Of a DNA stretch of 38,917 bases, positions 7,551-17,630 are shown one piece after another. Source of the DNA: Verrucomicrobiia bacterium (lineage in GTDB: Bacteria > Verrucomicrobiota > Verrucomicrobiia > Verrucomicrobiales > Akkermansiaceae); the NCBI GenBank assembly GCA_030430455.1, contig JAUIJB010000034.1, positions 1 to 38,917 of the forward strand. Reading direction: 5' to 3'. A program made the translations under genes and the position numbers. Each line of letters starts with the position of its first letter. The stretch's first letter is position 1. The notes beneath the pieces were generated by a model that searched no databases, had not been told where the DNA came from, and was given only the letters and a program-made list of their open reading frames with translations.

Positions 7551-8522
7551 TTACTTGTTGGCCTGGATGTAGTCGGAGTCGCCGCGCAGGAAGTTGATCA
7601 GGTTGCGGGTCGCGCGGTCGGCCTGGCGGCCGACACTCTCGTGGGTGCGCGAGGCGATGTGCGAGGTGACCAGGCAGTTGGGCGCACTGAGCAGCGGGTG
7701 GTCGGGGGCGGGGGGCTCGACGTCGAGCACGTCGGCGCCGTAGCCACCGACCTTGCCGCTCTTGAGGGCCGCGCAAATGTCGTCGACCTCGACGACCTCG
7801 CCGCGGGCGCAGTTGAGGACGACCACACCGTCCTTCATCTCGGCGATCTTGGCGCTGTTGATCATGCCACGGGTGCTGTCGTCGAGGAAGCAGTGCAGCG
7901 AGACCACGTCGGCGTTGAACAGGACCTCGTCCATGTCCGCACAGCGTCCGACCTTGTGCTTGTAGGCGAAGGCGCCGTCGAAGTACGGGTCGTAGGCGAT
8001 CACCTCCATGCCGAAGGCTCGGGCGCGGGTGGCGACCTCCTTGCCGATCCGGCCGAGGCCGATGATGCCGATGGTCTTGCCCATGATCTCGTTGCCGACC
8101 GGCTTCTTCCAGCCGGCCTGCCAGGCGCCGTTGCGGACGTCCATGCCGTTGAAGAAGATCTTCTTGGTCAGCGCGAGCAGCAGGCCGATGGTGTGCTCGG
8201 CGACCGTGGTGTGGTTGACGCCGGGGGTGAACAGCACGGGCAGGCCCCTGGAGGTCGCATGCGGGACGTCGATCTTGTCGAGGCCGATGCCGTACTTGCT
8301 GATCACCTTCAGCCGCGGAAGCGACTTGTCGATGACCGCCTGGGTGATCGCGTCGTCGCCGCAGAGGAAGCCGTCGAACTCGCCGGCGAGCTCGAGCATC
8401 TTCTCCTCGGGCAGCGGGCCGCGCTCGCGGACGATCTCGAATCCGGCGCTCTCGAGGAGCTCGTGGTGGGGTCCCGGGGTGTCCTGGTAGGACGTTGTCG
8501 TGAGGAGGATGCGCTCGGCCAT
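7551..8522 (-). CDS. NAD-dependent D-isomer-specific 2-hydroxyacid dehydrogenase (phosphoglycerate dehydrogenase-like)
   Basis: A 323-residue member of the D-2-hydroxyacid dehydrogenase family. The Rossmann motif GIIGLGRIGKEVATRA is followed by a strand ending AYDPYFD, whose Asp favours NAD over NADP. The catalytic triad is visible: Arg240 in NCARGEVV, Glu269 in LDVEPPAPD and His288 in TSHIAS. There is no ACT or regulatory C-terminal domain, so it is shorter than many SerA proteins and may not make serine. Being the first gene of a pair with kdgK, it probably reduces or oxidises a keto/hydroxy acid in uronate or deoxy-sugar breakdown, but the substrate is inference. The start is the ATG at 8522 (MAERILL); upstream codons do not fit the fold. 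It diverges from the GH51 gene across 173 bp. Confidence 0.82.
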   Translation of the reverse strand: MAERILLTTTSYQDTPGPHHELLESAGFEIVRERGPLPEEKMLELAGEFDGFLCGDDAITQAVIDKSLPRLKVISKYGIGLDKIDVPHATSRGLPVLFTPGVNHTTVAEHTIGLLLALTKKIFFNGMDVRNGAWQAGWKKPVGNEIMGKTIGIIGLGRIGKEVATRARAFGMEVIAYDPYFDGAFAYKHKVGRCADMDEVLFNADVVSLHCFLDDSTRGMINSAKIAEMKDGVVVLNCARGEVVEVDDICAALKSGKVGGYGADVLDVEPPAPDHPLLSAPNCLVTSHIASRTHESVGRQADRATRNLINFLRGDSDYIQANK

Positions 8523-8695
8523 GTCGGGTTCGATTCCATCACTTGCACCCGGTCTGACAAGGCGTAAGCCCGTCCTTGCCCCCATTGGGGTAGGTGACCC
8601 GGAGGACTTGGAAATCGGGCAGCGAAGGACTCCCAGAATGCAGTCGCAACGGGTCCTTCCTCTGCCGGCCGGATCTGCTCCAATCTGGCCCTGCC

Positions 8696-10237
8696 ATGAA
8701 AGCCCAGCTCCTCGTCCCGCTCTGCCTCGCCGTGCCGCTCGCTGCGGCGGAGACCTCGCTCGTGCTGCGCGCCGACCAGCCCGGCGCCACCGTCCGGCCG
8801 GAGGTCTACGGCCACTTCGCCGAGCACCTCGGGCGCTGCATCTACGGCGGCATCTGGGTCGGCGAGGACTCGGAGATCCCCAACACCCGCGGGATCCGCA
8901 AGGACACCGTCGAGGCGCTGCGGCAGCTCGACATCCCGGTGCTGCGCTGGCCGGGCGGCTGCTTCGCCGACGAGTACCACTGGAAGGACGGGATCGGCCC
9001 GCGCAGCGAGCGGCCGGCGATGATCAACACCCACTGGGGCGGGGTGGTGGAGAACAACCACTTCGGCACCCACGAGTTCATGGACCTGGTCGGCCAGCTC
9101 GGCTGCGAGGCCTACATCTGCGGCAACGTCGGCAGCGGGACGCCGCAGGAGATGATGGAGTGGGTCGAGTACCTGACCTCGGCGGCGGAGTCGCCGATGG
9201 CGAACCTGCGGCGCGAGAACGGCCGCGACGAGCCCTGGGTGGTGAAGTATTTCGGCGTCGGCAACGAGAGCTGGGGCTGCGGCGGCAACATGCGTCCCGA
9301 GTACTACGCAGACCTCTACCGGCGCTTCAACACCTTCGTGAAGAACTACGACCGCGACCACCCGGTCGGGCGCTTCGCCTGCGGCGCCAACGGCAGGGAC
9401 TTCAACTGGACCGAGGTGATGATGGAGCGGGTCGGCCCGCGGCGCATGGACGGCCTGTCGCTCCACTGGTACACGCTGCCGACCGGCGACTGGGGCCGCA
9501 AGGGGTCGTCGACCGACTTCGGCGAGGACGAGTGGTGGTCGACCCTGGCCCGCACGCTCGAGATGGAGGAGATCATCGGCACCCACAGCGCGATCATGGA
9601 CAAGCACGACCCGGACAAGCGGGTCGGCCTGATCGTCGACGAGTGGGGCACCTGGTACGACCCGCTTCCCGGGACCAACCCGGGCTTCCTCGAGCAGCAG
9701 AACTCGCTGCGCGACGCGATCGTGGCCGGCCTGAACTTCCACATCTTCCACGCCCACGCCGAGCGGGTGACGATGGCCAACATCGCCCAGACGGTGAACG
9801 TGCTGCAGGCGATGATCCTGACCGACGGCCCGCAGATGGTGCGGACGCCGACCTACTGGGTGTTTGAGATGTTCAAGGGGCACCAGGGCGGGCAGGTGAT
9901 CCCGCTCGAGCTCGAGACCGGGTCCCATGCGCTGGGCGACCGGGAGATCCCCCAGGTGAGCGCCTCGGCCACCCGCGACCCGGAGTCGGGCGCGATCCTG
10001 CTTTCGCTGGTCAACACCAGCCCGACGGAGGGCTCCGAGGTCGCCTGCGGGGTTGCCGGGCTGGCGGCGAAGGAGCTGAGCGGCCGCCTGTTGACCGCCG
10101 GCGAGATCACCGCGATCAACACCTTCGACGCACCGGAGACGGTGAAGCCGGTGGCCTTCGAGGGTGCCCGGCTCGACGGCGCCAACCTGAGCATCGACCT
10201 GCCGGCGCGCTCGGTGGTGACCCTGGAGATCCGCTGA
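8696..10237 (+). CDS. Exported GH51 alpha-L-arabinofuranosidase
   Basis: A 513-residue GH51 enzyme. Signal peptide residues 1-18 ([18 protein letters not shown]) direct export. The (beta/alpha)8 barrel has [20 protein letters not shown], the acid/base Glu191 in GNESWG and the nucleophile Glu316 in [10 protein letters not shown]-terminal beta sandwich closes with [15 protein letters not shown]. The family removes terminal alpha-L-arabinofuranosyl units from arabinan, arabinogalactan and arabinoxylan, so here it would strip side chains from rhamnogalacturonan I. The length is typical of the family. I place the start at the ATG at 8696 because it gives a clean signal peptide. Exported GH51 enzymes are less common than cytosolic ones; periplasmic location is likely. 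No other gene is clearly in its operon. Confidence 0.92.
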   Translation: MKAQLLVPLCLAVPLAAAETSLVLRADQPGATVRPEVYGHFAEHLGRCIYGGIWVGEDSEIPNTRGIRKDTVEALRQLDIPVLRWPGGCFADEYHWKDGIGPRSERPAMINTHWGGVVENNHFGTHEFMDLVGQLGCEAYICGNVGSGTPQEMMEWVEYLTSAAESPMANLRRENGRDEPWVVKYFGVGNESWGCGGNMRPEYYADLYRRFNTFVKNYDRDHPVGRFACGANGRDFNWTEVMMERVGPRRMDGLSLHWYTLPTGDWGRKGSSTDFGEDEWWSTLARTLEMEEIIGTHSAIMDKHDPDKRVGLIVDEWGTWYDPLPGTNPGFLEQQNSLRDAIVAGLNFHIFHAHAERVTMANIAQTVNVLQAMILTDGPQMVRTPTYWVFEMFKGHQGGQVIPLELETGSHALGDREIPQVSASATRDPESGAILLSLVNTSPTEGSEVACGVAGLAAKELSGRLLTAGEITAINTFDAPETVKPVAFEGARLDGANLSIDLPARSVVTLEIR

Positions 10238-10239
10238 GA

Positions 10240-10457
10240 CCTTGGAGTGCGGCGGCTTGACGCCGCTTTCGTGTCGTTCTGGTTCTGGGACCGTGGGTCG
10301 GGTGGCGGCTGGTGGGGTGAGTTCGCAGCTTCCCACGGGGACACGGCGGTGTGGCTCAGCACGCCCGAGCGATCCTCATGGCGATCCGGCGCCCTCTCGT
10401 GGCGGAGGCTTCCCCGAACGACTCGGAAAAGCGGCGTCGAGCCGCCGCACTCCAAGG
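10240..10457. repeat. 218-bp element bounded by 30-bp inverted repeats (MITE-like)
   Basis: The 30 bases at 10240-10269 and at 10428-10457 are inverted copies with one mismatch. Both arms themselves contain a short palindrome (GCGGCGGC with GCCGCC). The pairing continues loosely inward around GTCGTTC. The element starts two bases after the GH51 stop codon and ends 30 bases before the aldolase-like stop, so it sits between convergent genes. The interior has open frames but no recognisable protein. It is either a non-autonomous mobile element or a bidirectional terminator-like structure. Confidence 0.7.
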
Positions 10458-10486
10458 CCTGCGGCGACGCCTGACGGAGTTCTCTC

Positions 10487-11773
10487 CTACGACTCCATCC
10501 CGAAGGCCTTGCGCAGTCCCCGAAGGGCCTCCTCGGGCATCGGCACCAGCGGGCCGACGGCCTGGCTGAGCAGCAGGGCCTCGGCGGCGGCCTCGAGCGC
10601 CTCGAGGCGGTCGAAGGCGTCGAGCAGGTCCCGGCCGACCACCAGCGCGCCCTCGTTCTGGATCAGCACCACCGGGCAGCTCTTCAGGTCGACCCGGGAT
10701 GCCAGCGCGTCGGCCTGGGTCACCTGGCAGGTGAAGGGGAGCTTGGGGGCGTCGAGCAGGACGAGGTAGCTCTCGGGGATGGTCCGCGTCGACAGCTCGG
10801 CGTCGGTCATGGCGAAGGCGCTGGCGTGTTCCGGCTGGGCCAGGATCACGGCACCGACGTCGGGATGCTGCTCGTAGATCCGCGCGTGGAGCAGGGTCGC
10901 GCGCGACGGCGCGGTGCCCTCCTCGCAGTCGGTCCCCTCGGCGCGGACGATCTTTTCCGGGCCGAGCTCGAGGCGGTCGCGCTGGTGCGGGGTGACGAGG
11001 AAACTCCGGTCGTCGACCCGGGTCGAGAAGGCCCCGGCGGTGCTGATCAGCAGCCGCTGCTCGTAGGAGCGGTGGACGAAGTCGCACAGGCTGGCGCGGA
11101 GTTCCTTCTCGCGGTTGCTCGGCGGGCGCCGCGGCAGCGAGCCGAAGTCCGGCCGCGGGTGGTCGGCGAGGACCGCGTCGGAAAGGGTCGTCAGCTCGCC
11201 GAGGCGGTGGGCGTTGACGAGGGTGCGGGCGACGAACTCGAGCGTCTCGAAGCGCTGGAAGGCGTCCTGCAGGTCGCGTCCGCCGACGACCACGCCGTGG
11301 TTCTCGAGCATCACGCAGTCGGCCCCCTCGGCGAAGGCCTCCGCGATGTTTTCGCCGAGTTCCTCGCTGCCGGGGCAGGCGTAGGGGGCGTAGGCGATGC
11401 GGCGGCAGAACTCGTGGGCGTGGCGCTGGACGCGGAGTTCCGGGAGCAGGCGGCAGATGCTGAAGGCGACCAGCGCACCCGGGTGGGCGTGCACGACCGC
11501 CCGGATGTCGGGGCGGCGCTGGTAGATCCCGCGATGGAAGGGGAACTCGGAGGAGGGCGGGTAGGGGCCCTCGAAGCTGCCGTCGGGCTCGACCCGGACG
11601 ACGTCCGAGGGCCGCAGCTTGCCCTTGTCGAGGCGCGAGGGGGTGATCCAGATTGCGCCGTCGGGGTCGAGGATCGAGAGGTTGCCACCGGAGGTGGTGG
11701 TCATCCGGTAGCGGTAGATCCGCCCCATCGTGCGGACGAGCTCGTCGCGCGGGTGCAGCCAGTCGGCGTCCAT
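10487..11773 (-). CDS. Tandem class II aldolase/adducin protein with a degenerate second domain
   Basis: A 428-residue protein made of two class II aldolase/adducin domains. The first (about residues 8-205) has [10 protein letters not shown], a candidate catalytic Glu76, the zinc-binding His95 and His97 in [10 protein letters not shown], and His159 in [10 protein letters not shown]. The second (about 215-425) keeps the fold but not the metal site: HAHPG becomes LAQPEH and NHG becomes NEG. One active and one inactive half is therefore likely. Class II aldolases cleave rhamnulose- or fuculose-1-phosphate, and others are ribulose-phosphate epimerases or decarboxylases. With rhaM in the same window a rhamnose role is attractive, but the substrate is not shown. 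Start: ATG at 11773; the frame stays open only a short way upstream. The 30-bp tail separates it from the inverted-repeat element. Confidence 0.82.
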   Translation of the reverse strand: MDADWLHPRDELVRTMGRIYRYRMTTTSGGNLSILDPDGAIWITPSRLDKGKLRPSDVVRVEPDGSFEGPYPPSSEFPFHRGIYQRRPDIRAVVHAHPGALVAFSICRLLPELRVQRHAHEFCRRIAYAPYACPGSEELGENIAEAFAEGADCVMLENHGVVVGGRDLQDAFQRFETLEFVARTLVNAHRLGELTTLSDAVLADHPRPDFGSLPRRPPSNREKELRASLCDFVHRSYEQRLLISTAGAFSTRVDDRSFLVTPHQRDRLELGPEKIVRAEGTDCEEGTAPSRATLLHARIYEQHPDVGAVILAQPEHASAFAMTDAELSTRTIPESYLVLLDAPKLPFTCQVTQADALASRVDLKSCPVVLIQNEGALVVGRDLLDAFDRLEALEAAAEALLLSQAVGPLVPMPEEALRGLRKAFGMES

Positions 11774-11803
11774 GGCCGGAGAATGAAGGCGGCGCAAGCG
11801 ATG

Positions 11804-12889
11804 TCAATCGGCGGCCGACCCGGGCGCGACCAGGCGGATCGCGGTGGGCCCGTCGCGGTCGCAGGTCAGCCAGCCGTCCTCGAACTTCAGCTCGGTGACC
11901 TGGATCGAGCTGCGGCGCTGCTCGGTGCCGTCCTTGCCGGGGTCCGGCCCGCGGCGGCCCGGATGGGTGAAGTAGAACAGGTAGGCGCGGTCGCCGTTGA
12001 CCACCACGTCCGGGTGGCCGCCCTTGACCTGGTCGTCCTCGCCCTTGCCGGGCTCCTTGACGAGGTGCTGCTCCTGGCGTTGCCAGGTGAGGGCGTCGTC
12101 CGAGCGGTAGATGCGGATGCCGTCCCAGATGTCGACCGCCATCCACCAGTGGCCCTTCCAGCGGAAGACCTTGGGGCCCTCGCCACCGCGCTCGCTGGTG
12201 CCGGGGGCCTTGCCGCGGTCGGTCCATTTGCCGAGGTCGGGGCTGTCGGCGAAGTAGATCGACTTCTTGTCGCGCTCGTTGTTGTACCACATCCGCCAGC
12301 CGCCGTCGTCGAGCCGGACCACGCAGGCGTCGATCACCTTGTCGGAGGCGAGGTCGGTCCTGCGGGCGTTCTTCCAGTGGCGCAGGTCGTCGCTGGTGAG
12401 GTGGACGATCGAGCGCGGGTGGCTCCAGTCGCGGAAGACGCCCGGAACCACGGTGAGGAACATGTGGTGGGTGCCGTCGGGCGCGGTCATCACCTCCGGC
12501 GCCCAATGGGTCGGTTCGGCGCCGCCGAGTTCCTCCGGGAGCTCGACCTCGGCCTCGCCGACGTGCTTCCAGGTGACGCCGCCGTCGGCCGACTCGGCGA
12601 TCCCGATGCGGGTGCCGTGGACCCAGGTGACCCCGCGCAGTCCGGCGACGTTGGCGCGGCGGTTGGTGTAGAACATCCACCAGCGCTCGACATGGGGGTT
12701 CCACAGCACCACCGGGTCGGCGGCGCCGTCGTGGACCGGGTCGCGGTAGAGCGGCTTGGGCGCGACCCCGGCTCCCTCCGCGCCGGCTGCGGGTTCGGCG
12801 CCGCTTTCCTCGGCGGCGGCGGCCAGGGCGGTGGCCAGCAGCGCGGCCAGCAGGCGGGCGATCGGGGACGTCACGGGCAACGCATTCAT
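11804..12889 (-). CDS. Exported GH43-like five-bladed propeller glycosidase
   Basis: A 361-residue protein with a signal peptide ([20 protein letters not shown], cleavage near residue 26) and a low-complexity Ala/Glu/Gly stretch before the fold. Repeated aromatic strands ([38 protein letters not shown]) indicate a five-bladed propeller of the GH43/GH32/GH117 clan type. Likely acidic residues are the Asp in GAADPVVLW, the Asp in [10 protein letters not shown] and the Glu in [12 protein letters not shown], placed as expected for the GH43 triad. Probable role: release of arabinose, xylose or a similar terminal sugar in the periplasm. I cannot name a subfamily, and an inactive sialidase-like propeller cannot be excluded. 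It lies 30 bp downstream of the aldolase-like start on the same strand, and diverges from the BNR-4 gene at 12998 over 108 bp. Confidence 0.68.
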   Translation of the reverse strand: MNALPVTSPIARLLAALLATALAAAAEESGAEPAAGAEGAGVAPKPLYRDPVHDGAADPVVLWNPHVERWWMFYTNRRANVAGLRGVTWVHGTRIGIAESADGGVTWKHVGEAEVELPEELGGAEPTHWAPEVMTAPDGTHHMFLTVVPGVFRDWSHPRSIVHLTSDDLRHWKNARRTDLASDKVIDACVVRLDDGGWRMWYNNERDKKSIYFADSPDLGKWTDRGKAPGTSERGGEGPKVFRWKGHWWMAVDIWDGIRIYRSDDALTWQRQEQHLVKEPGKGEDDQVKGGHPDVVVNGDRAYLFYFTHPGRRGPDPGKDGTEQRRSSIQVTELKFEDGWLTCDRDGPTAIRLVAPGSAAD

Positions 12890-12997
12890 GGCGCCATGCT
12901 GGAACCACGGCGCGGCGCGCTGCGAGGGAGAAGCGCGGCATGGCCCGGCGAAAGAAAGGGTTGGCCGCCCGGGCGGGTCATCCTGTCTAATCTCCCC

Positions 12998-14377
12998 ATG
13001 CCCGCGCGCCTGACTCCCGCCCTTGCCGCCGCCCTCCTCGCCGCCTTCGTCCCCACCGCGCCCGCGGCCGCCGCCGAGGCGGTCGAGATCGCCCCCGACG
13101 GTGCCTGGACCTGGTTCAACGACGAGCGCGCGATCTTCCACGAGGGCCGCCTCTTCGCCGGCTACGTGTTGCGCGACGGGCGCTACGGGGTGACCCGCTT
13201 CGACCCGGACAGCGGCGAGGCCAGCCACATGGTCATCAGCACGGACGAATCGCGCCAGCGCGACGACCACAACAACCCGTCGATCACCGTGCTGCCGGAC
13301 GGTCGCCTGATGCTGCTCTACGCCAGGCACCACGCCGACGGGCGCCTCTTCCAGCGGGTCTCGAAGGTGAAGTCGCCGGCGACGGACGCCGACTGGGGCG
13401 CGGAGGTGGTGCACGCGGTCCCGGAGAAGAACACCTACAACAACACCTACCTGCTGGCGGACGAGGACGACCGGATCTACAACTTCCACCGCTGCCTCAA
13501 CTTCAACCCGACGATCACCCTGTCGAACGACCTGGGCGCCAGTTGGGAGAAGCCGATTCCCTTCATCAAGGTCGGGAGCGGAGGGGTTCGGCCCTACCCG
13601 CGATACTGCTCGGACGGCAGGGGGCGGATCGACCTGATCTACACCGACGGCCACCCGCGCCAGATCGACAACTCGGTCTACCACATGTACTACGAGGGCG
13701 GCGCCTTCCACCGCACCGGCGGCGGGCGGATCGCGGGCTTCGACGACCTGCCGCTCGACCACGAGGGCGGACAGCGTGGCGACGTCGTCTATCCCTATTC
13801 GAACGAGGCCTGGTCGGGCCTGGACGGTCCCGACGACTGGATCCCGCGGGGCCGCGGGTGGACCTGGGACGTCCACTACGGCACGGACGGCCATCCGGTG
13901 TGCGTGTTCCAAGTCCAGGTCGACGAGGTGACCGGCAAGGGCTGGAACCACGACCGGATCTACTACTACTACGCCCGCTGGGACGGGGGGAAGTGGCAGC
14001 GTCGCTTCATCGCCCAGGCCGGCCGCGGGATCTACGACCGCGAGGACGACTACGGCGGCGGCATGTGCCTCGATCCCGCGGACCCGGACGTCGTTTACCT
14101 TTCCTCGAATGCCGCAAAGCCCTTCGTGCTGGACGACATCAAGGACGTTCCGCTCGCTCCCGGCGAGCGCTACGAAATCTACCGTGGCGTGACGAACGAC
14201 GGCGGGAAGACCTTCACCTGGAAGGAGCTGACCGCGGACTCCACGGCCGACAACCTGCGGCCGATCGTCCCCGTCGGGCACGGCCGCAGCGGGGCGCTGG
14301 TCTGGTTCGAGGGGAACTACCGCAGCTACACCGACTTCGATTGCCGGGTGATGGGGCTCTTCGGCGACAAGGACTGA
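12998..14377 (+). CDS. Exported BNR-4 repeat propeller protein
   Basis: A 459-residue protein with a signal peptide ([20 protein letters not shown], cleavage after APAAAAE) and one BNR-4 domain filling the rest. Typical strings are [36 protein letters not shown] and [11 protein letters not shown], and an Asp-box-like [11 protein letters not shown] near the end. Several His/Tyr/Arg residues ([28 protein letters not shown]) could form an active site as in the related PL24/PL25 and GH145 propellers. Which reaction it performs is not evident. Unlike the BNR protein at 2211 it lacks the calcium-repeat and C-terminal domains, so it is probably a free periplasmic protein. Only 5 bp separate its stop from the stop of the convergent small ORF. 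Confidence 0.75.
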   Translation: MPARLTPALAAALLAAFVPTAPAAAAEAVEIAPDGAWTWFNDERAIFHEGRLFAGYVLRDGRYGVTRFDPDSGEASHMVISTDESRQRDDHNNPSITVLPDGRLMLLYARHHADGRLFQRVSKVKSPATDADWGAEVVHAVPEKNTYNNTYLLADEDDRIYNFHRCLNFNPTITLSNDLGASWEKPIPFIKVGSGGVRPYPRYCSDGRGRIDLIYTDGHPRQIDNSVYHMYYEGGAFHRTGGGRIAGFDDLPLDHEGGQRGDVVYPYSNEAWSGLDGPDDWIPRGRGWTWDVHYGTDGHPVCVFQVQVDEVTGKGWNHDRIYYYYARWDGGKWQRRFIAQAGRGIYDREDDYGGGMCLDPADPDVVYLSSNAAKPFVLDDIKDVPLAPGERYEIYRGVTNDGGKTFTWKELTADSTADNLRPIVPVGHGRSGALVWFEGNYRSYTDFDCRVMGLFGDKD

Positions 14378-14382
14378 GGACC

Positions 14383-14574
14383 TCAGCCCGAGACCTTGCG
14401 GCGGATCCGCTCGCCCATGCCGGATAGCAGCAGGTCCGCCACCCGCAGGCGGACAGTGGGATCGTGGTGGTCGACCGGGTGGCCCCGGCGGCGGCTCTCT
14501 TCGCGGCACTCGGTGACGAAGAGTCGGGCGACATGCGGCAGCTCCGCCCGGATGATGTGGGATTCCGGATTCAT
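14383..14574 (-). CDS. Small basic protein of unknown function
   Basis: A 63-residue reading frame with ATG start at 14574. I do not recognise it. It has no signal peptide, is predicted by eye to be mostly helical and is rich in Arg, Glu and His (CREESRRRGHPVDHHD, then GMGERIRRKVSG). It ends 5 bp from the convergent BNR-4 stop and its start faces the AT-rich stretch at 14610-14650, which gives it a plausible promoter. Tight packing and promoter position argue for a real gene; short length and high GC argue for caution. Confidence 0.45.
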   Translation of the reverse strand: MNPESHIIRAELPHVARLFVTECREESRRRGHPVDHHDPTVRLRVADLLLSGMGERIRRKVSG

Positions 14575-14624
14575 GGCGTAAGGGTTGGAACCAGCATCCC
14601 AATCCTGCCATTATTCAGCGATTC

Positions 14625-14635
14625 TGTAAATTACA
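14625..14635. promoter_or_regulatory. Palindrome in an AT-rich island, candidate operator/promoter region
   Basis: TGTAA-A-TTACA is a perfect 11-base palindrome around one central base. It sits inside 14610-14650, the longest AT-rich stretch I see in the window. It lies in the 164-bp divergent gap between the small ORF (start 14574) and the CE12 acetylesterase (start 14739). Position and base composition suit a shared regulatory region. No regulator gene lies nearby and I could not match it to a known family with confidence. Confidence 0.4.
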
Positions 14636-14738
14636 TAAATCGAAAGTATTACCCCGGAATCCCCACCCGGGCGGCCGGCGGGGTCACCCGGACAGGGGGG
14701 TCGGCGGATCCAGCGGAGCCGTGCATGGTGGTGAGACC

Positions 14739-15551
14739 ATGATCCGAGCCCTTCTGTTTTCGCTTCTTTTCACCCTGCCCTCCCCGGGCGAGGACGACCG
14801 TCCGATCGTCGAGGATCGCGGTCGGGAGGACCGCGCCCGCCGCGACATACCGACGCTGTGGATCGCCGGCGACTCGACCGTCAAGAGCCACGGCGAGATG
14901 CGTGGCTGGGGCCAGGAGATCGCTGCCTGGTTCGACCCCGAAGAGATCAACGTGGTCAACCGGGCGATCGGCGGGCGCTCGTCGCGGACCTTCTACAACG
15001 AGGGCCGCTGGGACGAGATCCTCCGCGAGATCCGGGAGGGCGACTTCGTCATCATCCAGTTCGGCCACAACGACGTCGGCCCGCTGGGCGAGCGCGGCAA
15101 GTTCCGCGGTTCGGTGAAGGGGACCGGCGACGAGACCGAGCAGGTCGAGAAGCCGGATGGCAGCGTCGAGACCGTCCACAGCTTCGGCTGGTACCTGCGC
15201 CACTTCGGCCGCACCGCCAGCGACAAGGGGGCCACGGTGATCTTCTGCTCGCCGGTGCCGCACAAGCAGTTCGACCGCAATGGCGACTTCATCCCGGACT
15301 GGGACGAGTGGCGCGACTGGGTCGAGGAGTGCGCCAAGGACGTCGGCGCCCACTACATCGACCTCGCCGGGGAAGTCGGCAAGAAGTACGATCGCCTCGG
15401 TCCCGAGAAGGTCGAGGAGCTCTTCGCCGACAAGCGGACCCACACCTCGGTCGAGGGAGCCAAGCTCAACGCCGAGATCCTCGCCGGCGAGCTCAAGCGC
15501 CTGGAGGGCAAGCCGCTGGGCGATTACTTCGCGGCCCGCAAGCCCCGCTGA
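14739..15551 (+). CDS. Rhamnogalacturonan acetylesterase-like SGNH hydrolase (CE12)
   Basis: A 270-residue SGNH esterase. Block I is IAGDSTVKSHGE with nucleophile Ser46, block III is FGHNDVGPLG with Asn111, and block V is DKRTHTSVEGA with Asp231 and His235. GRSSRTFYNEGRW and the HNDVGP context match rhamnogalacturonan acetylesterases (RGAE/RhgT/YesT group), which remove acetyl groups from rhamnogalacturonan I. A short hydrophobic N-terminus (MIRALLFSLLFTLP) is a probable Sec signal. The start is the ATG at 14739, after the AT-rich island. It is the first of four + strand genes (CE12, pectate lyase, rhaM, sulfatase) that may be expressed together. A second CE12 module is fused to GH43 at 36393. 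Confidence 0.87.
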   Translation: MIRALLFSLLFTLPSPGEDDRPIVEDRGREDRARRDIPTLWIAGDSTVKSHGEMRGWGQEIAAWFDPEEINVVNRAIGGRSSRTFYNEGRWDEILREIREGDFVIIQFGHNDVGPLGERGKFRGSVKGTGDETEQVEKPDGSVETVHSFGWYLRHFGRTASDKGATVIFCSPVPHKQFDRNGDFIPDWDEWRDWVEECAKDVGAHYIDLAGEVGKKYDRLGPEKVEELFADKRTHTSVEGAKLNAEILAGELKRLEGKPLGDYFAARKPR

Positions 15552-15601
15552 TCCGGCCAAACGGGTTGAAATGAGCCGACGGGGGTCGGAGTAGAGTCGA
15601 G

Positions 15602-17263
15602 GTGAACCGGATCCTCCAGAAACCCGTCGCCCTGCTGCTCCTCGGTGCGGCTTCTGCCGCGGCGGCCGATCTTCCCGCCTTTCCCCGCGCCGAGGGATTC
15701 GGCGCGATGGCGCGCGGCGGCCGTGGCGGCGACGTCTACGTGGTCACCAACCTCGAGTCCTCCGGCGAGGGCTCGTTCTACCACGGCGTCACCACGATTC
15801 CCGAGGGCGGGCGCACCGTCGTCTTCGCCGTCGGCGGCGAGATCCACCTCGCCGGGGGGATCAAGACGCGGGTCACCGGCGACCGCCTGACCATCGCCGG
15901 CCAGACCGCGCCGGGCGACGGCATCCTGCTGCGCGACGGGACCATCCGCTTCTCCGGCAGCGACCTGGTCGTGCAGCACCTGCGGGTGCGCCAGGGCCGG
16001 GGCGGCTCGGGCGGCGACTGCATCAACCTCGACTCGACCTGCAAGGACGCGATCTTCGACCACGTCTCGATCTCCTTCGGGCGCGACGAGAACATGTCCT
16101 CGTTCAAGCGTCCGCCGGACCGCGTGACGCTGCAGTGGTCGCTCAACGCCTGGGGGCTCGAGACCCACAGCTGCGGCGGCCTGTGGGACCAGAACCACGC
16201 GACCTGCCACCACACGCTGTGGGCGCACAACCACACGCGCAACCCGAAGGCGCGGCCGAGCGGGCTGCTCGAGTGGACCAACAACGTCACCTTCGACTGG
16301 GACATCGGCTTCATCATGGGCGACTCCGCGACCCCGGCGAGTTGGAAGGCGAACGTGATCGGCAACTACTTCATCTGCCCGCCGGGGAACATCCGCAGGA
16401 CGCCGCTGGAGAAGGCCCGCCGCGACCGCAACGGCAGGCCGAACTTCGCGATCCACGTCTCGGACAACCTTCACGACCTCGACGGCGACCGCCGGCTCGA
16501 CGGCGAGGACCGCGGCTGGGACATCGTCCGCGGCGAGCCGTGGGACGAGGACCGCAACGCCGAGGGCCACTACATCCGCCACGACGAGCCGCTTCCCGGG
16601 TCGGAGCGGCTGGTGATCGAGTCGCCGCGGCTCGCCTACAAGAAGATCGTCTCGAACGCCGGGGCGCTGCGCCTCGATGCCGGCTTCGACGGCGGCCTGC
16701 GCGACGAGGTCGACGAGCGCCTGATGGAGAACCTGGTCGGTCTGAAGGCGAACCACATCCGGCGCGAGAGCGACCTGGAGGGGGTCCCCAACAAGGGCTT
16801 CGGGACCTTCCGCGAGGTCGAGGGGCCGGCGGATGGCGACCGCGACGGGATGCCGGACGCCTATGAATCGGCACTCGGCTGGAACCCGGAAGAGGCCGAC
16901 CACAACGAGCTGCTCGACGAGGCCGGCTTCCTGCCGCCGACGCTGCCGAGCGGCTCGACCCGGCTGGACGAGTACCTCTATTTCAAGAGCGTGCCGCACG
17001 CGATGATCGAGGCGCGGCGCGGGGTCGTGCTCGAGGTCGACCTCTCGCGCTACACCACGGGCTTCACCCGCTCGGCCGAGTTCACCGTCTCCGGCGTCAA
17101 GGGCGGCGAGGTGAAGCAGGCCGGCGACGGCGGCAGGGAGGTCCGCTTCACGCCGGACCGCTACGGCCGCGGCGGATTCCTGTTCACGGTGACCGATGCC
17201 GACGGTGACCGCTGGACCCAGCAGTTCGCGGTGTGCGTCCACGCGGCAGCCGCGGACCGTTGA
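15602..17263 (+). CDS. Exported pectate lyase, PL1-like parallel beta-helix
   Basis: A 553-residue exported protein starting at GTG (15602); no ATG in frame gives a signal peptide. The signal covers about residues 1-22 (ending SAAAADLP). The body is a right-handed beta-helix resembling the PL1 enzymes of Bacteroidota and Verrucomicrobiota: [63 protein letters not shown], then [11 protein letters not shown] Ca-binding-like [19 protein letters not shown] lies near residue 411 and a small beta domain ends the protein. PL1 enzymes cut homogalacturonan by beta-elimination at alkaline pH with Ca2+, making the unsaturated ends that GH105 removes. Catalytic Arg cannot be fixed by eye. It follows the CE12 gene by 50 bp. 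Confidence 0.83.
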   Translation: MNRILQKPVALLLLGAASAAAADLPAFPRAEGFGAMARGGRGGDVYVVTNLESSGEGSFYHGVTTIPEGGRTVVFAVGGEIHLAGGIKTRVTGDRLTIAGQTAPGDGILLRDGTIRFSGSDLVVQHLRVRQGRGGSGGDCINLDSTCKDAIFDHVSISFGRDENMSSFKRPPDRVTLQWSLNAWGLETHSCGGLWDQNHATCHHTLWAHNHTRNPKARPSGLLEWTNNVTFDWDIGFIMGDSATPASWKANVIGNYFICPPGNIRRTPLEKARRDRNGRPNFAIHVSDNLHDLDGDRRLDGEDRGWDIVRGEPWDEDRNAEGHYIRHDEPLPGSERLVIESPRLAYKKIVSNAGALRLDAGFDGGLRDEVDERLMENLVGLKANHIRRESDLEGVPNKGFGTFREVEGPADGDRDGMPDAYESALGWNPEEADHNELLDEAGFLPPTLPSGSTRLDEYLYFKSVPHAMIEARRGVVLEVDLSRYTTGFTRSAEFTVSGVKGGEVKQAGDGGREVRFTPDRYGRGGFLFTVTDADGDRWTQQFAVCVHAAAADR

Positions 17264-17310
17264 ACATTCCGGCGTGCGTTGCGGGAGGTCGCCGCGCTAG
17301 GCTTGCGGGC

Positions 17311-17625
17311 ATGATTCGCAAGGCATTCGTCATGTCGGTCCACGAGGGCTCGGAGGAGGAGTACGAGAGGCGCCACCGGCCGATCTGGAGGGAGCTCGAG
17401 GAGGTCCTGAAGGAGCACGGCGTGCACAACTACTCGATCTTCCTGCACCCGGAGACGCGCCAGTTGTTCGGCTACGTCGAGATCGAGGACGAGGAGCGCT
17501 GGGCGGCGATCGCGGAGACCGAAGTCTGCCGGAAATGGTGGAAGCACATGGCCGACGTGATGCCGGCGAACCCGGACGACAGCCCGGTGTCGACGGAGCT
17601 GCGCGAGGTGTTTCACCTCGACTAG
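17311..17625 (+). CDS. rhaM: L-rhamnose mutarotase
   Basis: A 104-residue cytosolic protein matching RhaM over its whole length (the E. coli protein is 104 residues): [59 protein letters not shown] and the C-terminal ELREVFHLD. The proton donor His22 and the paired Trp of CRKWWKHM are present. It interconverts alpha- and beta-L-rhamnopyranose and so speeds entry of rhamnose into catabolism. Start: the ATG at 17311, which gives exactly the family length. Rhamnose isomerase and kinase are not in the window, so the rest of the route must be elsewhere. It follows the pectate lyase by 47 bp, which supports a rhamnogalacturonan-like substrate. Confidence 0.95.
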   Translation: MIRKAFVMSVHEGSEEEYERRHRPIWRELEEVLKEHGVHNYSIFLHPETRQLFGYVEIEDEERWAAIAETEVCRKWWKHMADVMPANPDDSPVSTELREVFHLD

Positions 17626-17630
17626 GGGAA

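Noticed and set aside
7551..8522. Serine-pathway SerA
   Set aside because: No ACT or intervening regulatory domain, and the partner is kdgK rather than serC or serB.
10247..10474. Small protein gene within the inverted-repeat element
   Set aside because: The frame is formed largely by the repeat arms and has no recognisable motif.
10826..14377. Extension of the BNR-4 frame at 12998 far upstream to give a protein of over 1100 residues
   Set aside because: The upstream part is antisense to the aldolase-like and GH43-like genes and has no family features. The ATG at 12998 starts a clean signal peptide.
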